Assembly: GCA_027475525.1 (NCBI GenBank)
Contig: JAMWFC010000049.1
Span: 2,588,947 to 2,652,946, forward strand
Origin: Macrolepiota albuminosa
Lineage: Eukaryota; Basidiomycota; Agaricomycetes; Agaricales; Agaricaceae
DNA: 64,000 bases
Direction of reading: 5' to 3'
Part shown: positions 30,592 through 41,221 of the stretch, one piece after another
Position numbering within the stretch: the stretch's first letter is position 1
Layout: every line of letters starts with the position of its first letter
Program-made: the position numbers and the translations under genes
Notes under the pieces: model-generated
Databases searched by the model: none
Seen by the model: only the letters and a program-made list of their open reading frames with translations
Told to the model about the DNA's origin: nothing

Positions 30592-33500
30592 TCATAACCT
30601 CCTTTTTTTACTCCCTATTGAATGCAATTGAGATTTTCCACGTTTTCGAGAATCAGCGTTTATAGTTTGATCGGCGTCATAATCAGTGAAGAGACTTTCC
30701 TCAGCATTGGGTGTGTTAGTGACAGCAACCTGTATGTTATTCAGAATCGAACTGAACTCCGTATTACCCAGTGTAGACCATGCATTATATTGATGTATTT
30801 CGTCTGTGCAACCAAAATTAATATGGCCAGTATTATATTGTGAAATTGTCACATCATTTAATAATTCCAGGCGTCTTTTCTCATTACGAGCTTCTTCAGA
30901 TAAAGGACACATTACTCTTTTAGATGAAAAATCACGCAAAATCAGGACTCCATTCAATGAGGATGCTCTTGAGAGCATAACATATGGTGCTTCTGTTCCT
31001 CGACAAGATTCTAAGTCTACAATTACATGAGTCATTGTTTGTCCTTGAGCACGATGTGCTGTCATAGCAAATGCAGGAACAATAGGAACTTGTGTACGAT
31101 GTATTGTTCGTGAAATGTGAGTATAATGATCAGTAAATTTCAATTTTACTGTGTCAGGTAAAATGGGATAATGACGTGGGGGAAGATTAGACATGGGTGT
31201 TGGATCAGCATCAGGAATTTCAACAATGCAAGATTGTAGTATGCGGTGATTTGTAGGCCCAATGGTATAACGGATATGTCGCACAAACCCACGACTACCA
31301 TTAACAATTCCCCCAGGCACATCAAAATTTTGTGTGATCAAAATAGGCATATTTATGACCAACGGCACCCTACCCAAACGTTGTCTTGTTTGTCCTGAAT
31401 GCAGCGTCAGCAATCGATTTTGCAAATCTCCATCAATTAATTCATATGTCTCGCCTGAATCATTTAGACGACAATCCTGTGCATAATACCATTCCAATTG
31501 TTGGCCAGATCTTAGTGCAAATTCAGCGGCCATTTTTTCATTCAAAGCATCTTTTGTTGTGTTTGATGTAACAATAATTGGTGCAGACAACCAAATAGAA
31601 TTATGTTTAATTTCACCATCTTTTAATACCCGGCTGTTTAACAAAGTAATGTCAGACTGTGTGCAACGACCTTCTCTCAATTGTGACAGCAGTTCAACAA
31701 AACGTATATTCTCAGGACCAGTTTGTCTGTGTTGTGTTCTCAAGATAACAACAATTTTGATTGACAGCCACAAAATTTTCCCAAACATGATGTCCTGGCC
31801 AGTTGATGTTTTCCCATATTTAGTTGTGTCAATATATCCATACAAGCATTTTTCAACAACAGGAGGTAATTGAGCAAAATCCCCTGCAAAGATTACATTG
31901 ATGTTTCCAAATGGTAGTGAATTTCCTTTTGCAGAGCAAAGGGCCCTGCTAATGAGACACAAAAATCGACAACTTAACATTGACACCTCATCAATAAAAA
32001 GAGTATCTACACCATCCCACATTTTCATTAGCTCACTTGTTGATTTAGCATTTTTTCTGTCATTCATATTTATACACAATGCCGAATGTAACGTCATACC
32101 AGCCACATTTCTTGCAGCAATGCCCATATAAGAGCAAACTCGAAAACACCGAGATTTATTCTGACAGTAATAAAAGTCTCTTAATGCATTAATTACTTGA
32201 GTTTTTCCTGTACCAGCAGCACCACTTAAAAACATTCTCAAAGGTGACCATGCAGGACTTACTGGTTGCAGAAAATGTTCAGCAACAATGCGAAATGCTC
32301 TTTCTTGATCTTGGTTTAAATTCCATCGTGAAATGACAAGAGATAAATCTACATGTAAAGATACATCCTCAACAGCAATTACATTGTCAAAATGAGGTGG
32401 TATGTTAGTTATGATAGATTCTGTTGGTACATCTTTATTTGCTGCTGGAATCATTGATGGCAGTGAAATATTATCTGGTAGACATGTAATTCCTTGTGCA
32501 CTTTGCTTTGATTTTTCTTTTCGTAACTCAAAATCAGCCCGCCAAAGATTTTCTTGAGTCAAAGATCCATTGACCAATTCTTCCCCAGGCTGTGGCTCAG
32601 ATGGCAGAGATGGCAAGTTATTACAAAGGTTAGATACAACAAATAAACCTCCTCTTTGTGCATTGTACAAACATGAGAGGACATCTTTTGCAGCTGCATC
32701 ATTCTGATTTGAATGACAGTTTTGAATTCTATCAAGATGCATCAAGAAATTTCCATCCTGTTCAGCATAATGTTCATATACATTGTCATCAATTTGATCT
32801 TCATTAGACATGTAATTAGGAATAGTTTGTGGGGGACGAAGGCGGCGATTAGCCCAATCACTGTCTCGACTATCTTTACACTCATGTAAAATTTGCATGT
32901 TGTCTATAATTGCTTGGTTCTTTGGTGATATATTTCCATTTAACAAATGACGATTGAAGGCGTTGGACCAAGTTTCTGTTTTTTTGATTAGATCTGAAAC
33001 AGACCGCCATGGTACAAAAATAATCAACATCAGACGATGAAAACGAATTCTAGAATAATCTTTGTCACGGCGAGGAATTCCAGGACCAATTGGCACAACA
33101 ACATAACGACGATTTGGATGTCGAATGACATGGCAATGACTCTCAACATCTGGATGTGAAGGCCTCAATTGAAAATGAGGCCTTGTTTTAGATGAATCTG
33201 ATAATAATTTGTCCCCTTTAATCCTTATTTCTGATGAATGAAGCATGTTAATTTCTACTTCATCATCATTTTCATCAACAGAAATAATATGTTTTTTTGA
33301 AATGTGCATTTTGTCTATTTGAGCAATAAAATCCCACAAACAAATATAGCTCAAACCAGAGCTTCTCATACAATAATCATCAATAATATTGGTTTTTTCA
33401 GGAATGATATGGTGGTCATCAGATTCCAAATATACTTCATCATCTTGAGGATTTATTGGCGCCGTAAGTTCATCCTCAATATTTGAATCTTGAATGCAAT

Positions 33501-36500
33501 TGTTATTACTATCCAAGTTATTTTGCATAGAATAGTTGGAAGTAGAAACATCTCGATTAAATGAACATGAACCCTCTAAAGCATAACATTCAGGGCTTGG
33601 ACGAATTGCATCAAAATATCGTTCAAATGATAACCAATAAAAGTGACGATATTCATGGCTGGAAATTTTTTCATCAAAACCCAAAAGAGAACTACAGACT
33701 TGCTGAGATGACAATTCCTGGTGTGATATCATTGAATGGGCACATTTTTGCAACATTTTTTTTGCACGTAGTTGAATGTCCTTCAGATCTGGATTAAAAT
33801 CACCTATTTTATTTAATGCATGTTCTAATGCAGCAAAAGCTATATGTAATTTCAATTGGGATTTGGTAATGTAATCAGTAATGTAATGCAAAATTGCCTT
33901 GGCACTAGGTCCTGATCCAATGAATTTAATATCCATATTACATCTCATGGCTTTAATAATTGTTTCATTGTAATTATTGACCATTCCATTAAGGTGTCAC
34001 AAATGGATTTCTCCTGTGATAGGGTCAAAACTAGTGGTAGGGTTAACATTATCAACATCCAATTCAAACCGGCAATGCCTATCAGTTGGGGATTTGCTAT
34101 ACTTATAACAAGTAGGTCCATGTTTGTGAATTTGACATGATTGAACTACATTGTGAAGATCCATAAGCAGATTGTCAGGAGTTTCTTCTACCATTCCATT
34201 AAGTCCACGAACACTACAAGGATGAACGTGATTGGACACAATATCAGGCTTCGATTCAGGAGGCACTGGCACAGATGAGGAAATAACATCATCTAAAAAT
34301 TGAATGATTCTCTTTTTTAAACTCTCACCACCATCCCTCAAAATTCGATCCTTGATTTCATTTGGATTAAGACCTCCATCAAGCCAAATTAATACGTGAC
34401 AATGCAAAGAACCACGTCCTTGAGCCTCATCACAACCATAGTAGCCAGTAATACGGCCAAGTATACCACCCTCAGTGTCACAATTACTGGAATCATAACC
34501 CAATAAACATTCCACAAATGCCTTCATATATAGGTGAAAAAATTGCACAGAGGAAACAGGATCACGTGCAACTAAAAAACTCTGCTCTCGAAATTTAGGA
34601 ATTTCATCAGGCAAAAGTGCATCAATATTGATATCAAAGCCAGCCAGAAATTTGACAAGTGGATTGTAAACATCTGCTGGATTGATAGTGATAAAAAAAC
34701 TTGGTATACCAAGATGCATCATTAATCCACGAATTTCAGATCTCATGTTTTGACGTGCACTGGATGAGTTGGGAACATGACTTGTAATAACATTAACCTG
34801 TTTCATCAGGGCAAGAACACGCTGTTCTTCTGAATCCCAAGTTGAAGTGAAATTACCTTTTGCAATTTTTGCAGAGACCTGGTGAACAATATCTGGAGAA
34901 ACCATTGCAAATTGAGAAGCAACCCTGTCAAAATCCTTTCTTCTGACTCTTAAACTTGTTTGCAACAAAATGGCATGTCTTTGCAATATACTAAAAGCAG
35001 TGAACATGAAGGAGTGATGAAGTTGAAAGCGTCGATCATGTAGTTGCAGCAAATAATGAACATGGGCTTTAAAGGAAATAGGAATTTTTCTTTTCAGGTC
35101 TTGCAATCCACCTATCCCAAAGGGAAAAAGAGTGGGATATAACATGGGGAAAAGCAAAGGATTGCAGATATCTCTTGCTGGTTCAGCATGGTGTGGATAC
35201 AGGAGATATGCTCCACCTTTTTTAAAAATATGTTGGAAAGCAGCAGCACGAAGTTCAGTACTTGAAGCGTTACAATCAATGTTAGTGACAACAATATTTT
35301 GAAAAGGAATTTCATTTGATAAATTGTCTGTTGAATCATGATTGTCAACTAAATTATCATAACGAGATTCAAGAAATTGTTGACTCTCAGATGAGTGAAT
35401 ATGTTCAACATGAAACGGCAAAAAATCAATGTCATTTAAACAGTCAATTTGTTTATTATCAATATAAACAGAAGCATATAAAGGATTGTTCTTTTTTAAC
35501 CATTTCAAAGCAGCTCGAACCTTTTCAGCTCGAACTATTAAAGGTGATGCATGGTTTTTCAACCAATCAGACGTAGGTTTTTTTTGGCCAATAAAAATGA
35601 TGCAAATGGGTGTGACAATTTCTTCAATTGTAGGAGGCAACGTAGCTGCAACGATGCCTGGGTCTTGAGGAAAAATAATTGTGTGGCCTCTGACAGCATA
35701 TTGTTTTCCAGGCACATTACAATGGGCACTGTTTTCTTGTAATTGCACAATCCAAGCTTTGGCCCTGTTCAAACTAATTATTGATTCTTCAATGTGAGTT
35801 AAATCCTTCAGAACATTGGGAATTTGACCTAAATACAGTTGATTTGCAAGTGCAAATTTGGGCATATGGGATTTGCGAAGAGATTTAGAACACATGCTGC
35901 ACAAATATAAACTAACTCCCTTGTCAGGTGTTTCAATTATTCCATCTGGGTCCAACAAGAAATCTTTGATGCAATCCTGTGTTGAGGGTAATAAAAAAGC
36001 ATACTGATGCCTAAAATCCTTCACGATAACATGTTCATTGAAGCAAGGCAAAGATGATGATTCATTTGACAAAAATGTGTCTGGCTCACTCGAAACAAGA
36101 GAAGAAAAAGTAGAAAGATTTAAAAATCGAAGAGGAGACAAGTCTAATGAATCGTAAGGGATGACACTCATTTTATTTAATGCAAGGAACCTAGCACATG
36201 CAGCACAAGTTTTTTGACGGAGGGCATCACTAGATGTAGCTTTTTTGAATGAACTGACTAAAAAATCTTTGCGAGATTGGGACACCAACGAAGGCCAATT
36301 CTGTTTGGGATCCTCCCTATAAACATTGTGAGCCATAGACTGATGGGAAGAAGTGATTTCTGACTCAAGTGGTAAATGTGAAGAAACAAAATGTTTTTGA
36401 AGGCTGACACGAAGAAGAAACAAAGCATCATCATCATTATAATCTATTCCCAAAATAGACAGAAGGTGACGTGCAGAATCAACAGTTAGACGAGATCCAT

Positions 36501-37652
36501 ATTCACGAACAATGTATGATTGAATATCAACAGGAAGAATAACAGGAGAACCCCGAGAAGCTTCTTGACACATTGAAAGACATGCTGTATTCTGTTGAGA
36601 ATAAACACATTGACCATGTAAAGTATGGTTCATGATGGTATTGACAATGGATGGACTATCACCAGCGGCAGAAATGCCATGTGCAGCTGCAAGCCACAAA
36701 GATTCAAATCGGGAGAATCGACGAGACACAGTCAAGAATAAAAGCAACGGTTGGCTTGAATAAGTAATCAATTTTTTCAAGAAATTGATAAGTAATGGAC
36801 GGCTATGTGGAAGACGATCAAGACCCAATGCCTTACATATTAACCGAAGCTCAACAATAGATGTTGTAGAATCTTGAGCAAAAGTAATAACAGTCTCGAG
36901 CAAATTAATTTTCAACAAACGTGGCAGCATTGATGACGGCCTTGCAGAGCAGTCGATTCCAGAGGACACTGCGCAAAGGCCATTTAACAAATGATGAATT
37001 AACAAATTCTGACAATCAACAATCGTCCCTTGCTTTGAAAGTCCGTGAGATGCGAGAGTTTCATACAACACATCGACAGAAAAGGATGACAACGCAAATG
37101 ACTTGGTGTCATTGACAGAAAATATAATATTCATGATATTTGTAACAAATGTTATATTTGAATCAGAAGGAGTACACGGAAGGGATTGCCTAAGGGTACC
37201 AACAGAAGTCGAACAACAAGGTGATGGGAGAGAACCTAAAAAAGAATAAGCAACAATCGAAATGAAAGAGAAAACACACCAGGACCATGTGACGAGCGAT
37301 CAAATACAGGGGGAACAAGAAATGAAACTTCATCAATCAAAGCGACAAAACCAACGAAAATTGAATGTTCGCGATATTGTGCGAACCAATCGAGACCGAG
37401 AGTGACAGAAGAAATGTCGGGCGAAATAAAGAACGAGACAAGGCATGAAAATGACGTGCGAGGATGGAACGACGTCACGAGAAGGACGCTTTCCTGAGTG
37501 GCAGGCGAAAGAGACCCAAGAGCTTGAAAAACTGCTGTGGGAAGAGTACTTCGATTGATGCGTGAATTAAAGATCACCGGGAACGGTGAAGATCCTAACA
37601 AGACGCTCATAGTCGGAGGAAGTGAACGAGAAAAAAGTCTATAAGTCATTCG
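30592..37652 (-). CDS. Helitron Rep-helicase (RepHel), one nonsense codon
   Basis: One frame from 37134 to 30592 is broken only by TGA at 33997-33999 (ITGEIHL*HLNGMV; CGA would restore Arg). Order: N-terminal region; Helitron-like N domain with the HUH motif LHCHVLIW (about 34391-34410); the paired-tyrosine motif YITDYITK (about 33860-33885), just after the stop; and a PIF1-type helicase with GAAGTGKT (32200-32223), LFIDEVSML, VIFAGDFAQLPPV, MTAHRAQGQT and YVMLSRASSLNGV. The total is about 2,200 aa, long for Helitrons. A 44-nt intron (37279-37236) adds an upstream exon ending DRSSHGPG and containing SVTLGLDWFAQYRE; its start is uncertain. HUH Rep nicks and joins DNA for rolling-circle transposition and the helicase unwinds it. 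The stop separates HUH from the tyrosines, so this copy is probably non-autonomous unless read through. Confidence 0.9.
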
Positions 37653-38599
37653 ATCTTTTAGGAAAAACCATAAATAGCGGAAAGATAGACAAAACAAACC
37701 GTAGAGAAACATACGAAAGACATGTTTCAAAAAAAAAGGGGACGAGGAGATGAAGCATGACCAGAAAAAAGAAATGATAGGGGTCGAAATGACGAGCAAA
37801 ACAGAGACGGAAGATTGTGATGAAACCCCTTACGGCAATGACAACAATCTATTCAGGAAATATTGAACGCAAAAATCTCTACCTGATAGAAAATTGAAAG
37901 ATGCTCCTACTAACGAGAGAGGAAAACTACAAATCCTTTCCATGATTGAAAAAGAAAGACAAGAGGAGAACAATAGGAGTCAAAATAAAAAAAGGATAGG
38001 GGTCGAGAGAGCGAGGCGGAAAACACTAGGATGAACGAAACAAGAACGGGAGTGGATCCGGTCATATAAGGGGAAAAAGGGGACAACACGTGATCAAAGG
38101 TGACACCTGAAAATTTCGCGACGGTCGTTGGCAGGGCATAGACCCACTACTAAAGTAGCGGGAACTTACTCCATTCTACTCTAGTACACTCACTCATACT
38201 TACTCAGTCCCTCATGGTGTTAGCTTGAGTTTCCGGCCTCCCCTCTCTCGGGAGGAGAAACCAGCGCTCGAGAACTCTCTAGGACTCAAGAAATACATTC
38301 TTCTCGCAAACACTCAGATGCCCTTCTAAGTTTTACGATTACAACCTCAACAAATCCTCACATCAAATTCCTCAACTCGACCTCGCTCGTATCACATCTA
38401 CAAGCTCAGAATTAATGCTGGGTCAATGGCGTTCTGTAGGCGCTTCATGTGCAAAGAAGTCAGCGCAGATAGTATACCAGACAGATATTGTTGGACCTAA
38501 CTACCAAACTATCGTACCCACGTAAATACGAGTCAAGCAAGATATGATGAGTAGAAAAACTGATACAGGGATGTAAATAATCGTGAAGCGTTAAAATGT
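37653..38599. other. Helitron 5' flank and spacer; hairpin at 38148-38167
   Basis: No convincing gene. CCCACTACTAAAGTAGCGGG (38148-38167) folds into a stem with one mismatch and is the candidate Helitron terminus. A weaker hairpin CCTCCC...GGGAGG lies at 38237-38255. Poly-purine runs around 37700-38050 (GAAAGAAATGATAGGG-like) are non-coding in appearance. 38400-38599 is the 3' flank of the CENP-A gene. Confidence 0.45.
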
Positions 38600-39298
38600 T
38601 CATGCAAGGCCACGCCAGCTTCCCCGTATTCGTCGTGCGAGCTGAATGTCGCGTGTCATAATTGTAACCCTCTTTGCATGGATGGCACACAGGTTCCTGA
38701 CAAGGACAGACACATTGTCAATTCGATGCACCAAGAGGGATTATTTCAAGGCAACGCACGCGTCTTCGAATAAATGTACAAGAAAAGCCTCTGTTGCCTC
38801 CTGCAACGCCAACATTGCAGAGCTCTGCCACCGCAGGCTCGAAGTAGAATAATCATTCTCGTCTGTGGTCATGTCTAACGCGATTTCGCGAACCTATCAA
38901 ACACGGTCATCTCCCGTGTCTGCCACTCTTGCATACCGAAACAAGAAAGGAAAAAAGAAAACGCACAACGCGAGAGAACGGCAGCCGGTTTATAAGTAGG
39001 TCTGTGCTTTTTTGGTATTTTCTTATTTCGCGCAAAGCTACTGTCCCGGGGCGGAAGCGATGGGGCTTTTTGGGGGGAGGACCAGCTCCTGTAGGACGAC
39101 GCTTTTTCAGTCTCCCATGCCACGTCGTTCATAGCGTTGCGTACCTTGCCGAACGGCAGCAGAGGCAGGGCCAGCCGTTGAGGGCCGCGGAGGTCGGGCA
39201 CCGGTACTCTTCCGCGCTGTGAGCTTGGTCCGCTTTGCTGCGGGGGTGGGGGGATCTGAGCCTGTGTGGGTCGCTTTTCGTTGGACAGTCGGAGCCAT
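38600..39298 (-). CDS. CSE4: Centromeric histone H3 (CENP-A/CenH3), five exons
   Basis: Exons 39298-39145, 39088-38967, 38919-38905, 38857-38760 and 38696-38600, with introns of 56, 47, 47 and 63 nt, give 161 aa. Exon 1 is a divergent tail, [11 protein letters not shown]..., with an H3-like [13 protein letters not shown]. Exon 2 starts the fold: [20 protein letters not shown] then [12 protein letters not shown]. Exon 4 has [20 protein letters not shown] then HLFEDA; exon 5 [24 protein letters not shown] and a short SWRGLA end. Compared with canonical H3 (136 aa), it has LPFSR for LPFQR, Trp in place of Phe before [14 protein letters not shown] for AYLVGLFEDT, a longer loop 1 and an unrelated longer tail; these are CENP-A traits. 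It would replace H3 in centromeric nucleosomes and seed the kinetochore. All exons stay open; the 15-nt exon 3 is the least certain junction. It appears to be a functional host gene. Confidence 0.88.
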
Positions 39299-40558
39299 TG
39301 CAGGCAGATAGATGTAATTGGCGACTCCGAAGAGAGAGAGAGTTCACTATCAATTCGAACTTGTTTGGTTCAATACAGACATGGTCCGTTCGTGAGAATC
39401 TTGTCACGATAGTGTCCTGATCAATGAGAAGCCTGGAATGTCGAATGTAAGCTGGTCGAAAAGCAAGGCTTATGAGATGGTAATCAAGCGGTCATATTAG
39501 ATCAAGAAAGGTTCGACAGGTTCCTGCCATCTATGGGCGGATCCTTCACACCACTTTTTATTGTCATTCCGCACGAGACAAGAATGCAAGACAAAACAAA
39601 AGCACTCACGTACTAGCCATTGATGCGAAATGTGGTATTTACTCTATGTAAAGTAGTCCGAAATGAAATTCAGACTGAACTTTATTATATTTCAACTCCA
39701 CAAGTTCACAGAGTACGTGGGGCAAGAGCTACACTCACGCGCACTTTGTAAAAGTAGTGTATAATTTTTAATTGTTTTATTTGAATGAAAACTTAAAGTA
39801 TTCACTCGAAATGGGCGCAAATAAGTATTACTACTAAAGCCCGAAGACAATCTGTGTGCTATTGGCCTAAGACGTCCACTCCCTGGGGACTCCGAGCCGT
39901 GGCAAGTCGATTGCTTGCCAGGCCTCCCGAAATCCTACTCCTTTTATACTCCTTCTTTTACGCACGGACCAGCGCGCATTCGCGTGGTAACGAGGTTGTT
40001 CGTGGTGTATTGCGTGCTCGGTGACCCGGCATAGCTGGTGGCCGGGTCTGGGCACCAGGTGGTCGTATTTCCAATCCCTGCTCTGAGGCTAATCTTTTCC
40101 TGTCGATCACACAGGCCATTCCTTCTTCCTTCCCCTTTATTCATCCCCAGTCTTCCTCCTTCCTTCCAACTCTTCTTCCTGGCTGTCTCCTTAGTCTGGG
40201 CTTGTGGGAGGGCGTGGTGTGAGCTTTGCAGACGTGAGTGTAATGAGTCTTGTATTTGGGACGACGGATTGATGGGCGCAACTGATTATCAAGTTTGATG
40301 GGAGTTGATCTCAGTGCTTATGCCAAGATCTTTGCTCTTGCCGAGCCTAGCCACCCATCGGCTGTTGTCATGCCATCAGTTGTTGATTGCAATCTCCTGT
40401 GCGCGTTTACTGCTCTGGCTGGCTGACAAGTTGCCCTTTTTATGGGTTGGGGTTGGTTCTTTTGGTGAGCTCTGTCCTGAGTCTACAGTTTTTGACTCTT
40501 ATGCTTACAGTTTCAGCGCGAATTAGAATATATTTGGGACTTTTTGTGCTCTGTTTGT
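39299..40558. other. CENP-A upstream region; no further gene recognised
   Basis: The first 200-300 bp should hold the CENP-A promoter; I see no clear TATA box. A GAGAGAGAG run lies just upstream at 39331-39340. At 40023-40048 GACCCGGC and GCCGGGTC form a perfect 8-bp stem with a 10-nt loop. A CCTTTTATACTCC segment at about 39940 resembles a TATA box of an LTR, so an LTR relic is possible at 39840-40110. ORFs of 60-100 codons here show no family features. Confidence 0.4.
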
Positions 40559-40700
40559 CTGCCTCGAGTGAGGCAGACATATCACCATCGACCGATCATT
40601 TTCGTTTCTTTATAAGTTTGGCCCCACTGGACGTGGTTGTGTTGGTTTTAGTTTTATTGAATGTCCAGGTATAGTGATATGTCTGCCTCACTCGAGGCAG
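40559..40700. repeat. Perfect 27-bp inverted repeat around an 88-bp loop (MITE-like)
   Basis: CTGCCTCGAGTGAGGCAGAC... at 40559-40585 is the exact reverse complement of 40674-40700. Each arm is itself nearly palindromic (CTGCCTC...GAGGCAG). The 142-bp unit could be a small MITE or a hairpin-forming transcript. No target duplication is obvious (flanks GTTTGT and CATCCC). Confidence 0.85.
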
Positions 40701-41221
40701 CATCCCACTGGAGTTTTGAACTCGCGACTTTAGTATCCTTTGCCCGCATCTTGTTTGGATCTTTTTGTCCCTGACTTAGTTCCAAACTTGAGCACCAGCA
40801 TCAATGTTCAGTCTTTGTTAAGTCCTGGACTTTGGTTTGTACTTAGACGCTGATGCTCCATGCCATTCTGTTGGTTGGTAAGTACCTTAAATAAGCTAGC
40901 ACCTCCTTCAGATGTCTTTCCTACTGCCAAAACACCATTCCATTGTACTGTTACTAGCCAGAAATAGAGTGAAACTTTGTTATTTTTGTTGAATATCCTT
41001 CCTAGCTCATCTTTCTGACCTTAATCAGTTTGGGGCAGACCTAACTCTTGGTCAGTAGGCTCATGGAGTTTTACTGTGCCAAATGAGATCTCTTTGGTGA
41101 TTGATTTGGTAGGCTTTTGTAGTTCTTCCCTTAGCTTTTTCAGCTTAGCAGGTGTAATATCCACCCACTTTTCTATGCCTTCTGACAAGGTTAGCTTTTT
41201 GCGAGCCTTATAGGGTACAAC
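40701..41221. other. No gene recognised; probable 3' flank of the gypsy relic
   Basis: The sequence includes a split match (AGCACCAGCATCAATG near 40793 versus GACGCTGATGCTCCATG near 40847, inverted) and the downstream end of the minus-strand gypsy polyprotein near 41050-41221. An LTR is expected here, but its ends were not found. Confidence 0.35.

Larger units (their letters stand above)
24428..38167 (-). mobile_element. Candidate extent of a gene-carrying Helitron
   Basis: The Rep-helicase gene (30592-37652, minus) proves a Helitron is here. Proposed limits rest on a short inverted match: CCCGCTACTTT reading inward at about 24434 and again on the minus strand at about 38157-38167. At the right end this forms a hairpin with AGTAGTGGG (38148-38167), and two GC palindromes lie next to the left end. 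Short terminal inverted repeats with GC hairpins are described for Helitron2/Helentron types. Between the left limit and the helicase lie pieces of unrelated genes, as expected from Helitron capture. The ends are a hypothesis; the classical 5' TC and 3' CTRR termini were not identified. Confidence 0.35.

Noticed and set aside
38875..39201. Minus-strand 108-aa ORF over the CENP-A locus
   Set aside because: It reads through introns 1 and 2 in the wrong frame; splicing gives the histone fold instead.
39867..40298. Short ORFs on both strands upstream of CENP-A
   Set aside because: Overlapping frames on both strands with low complexity; no family resemblance.
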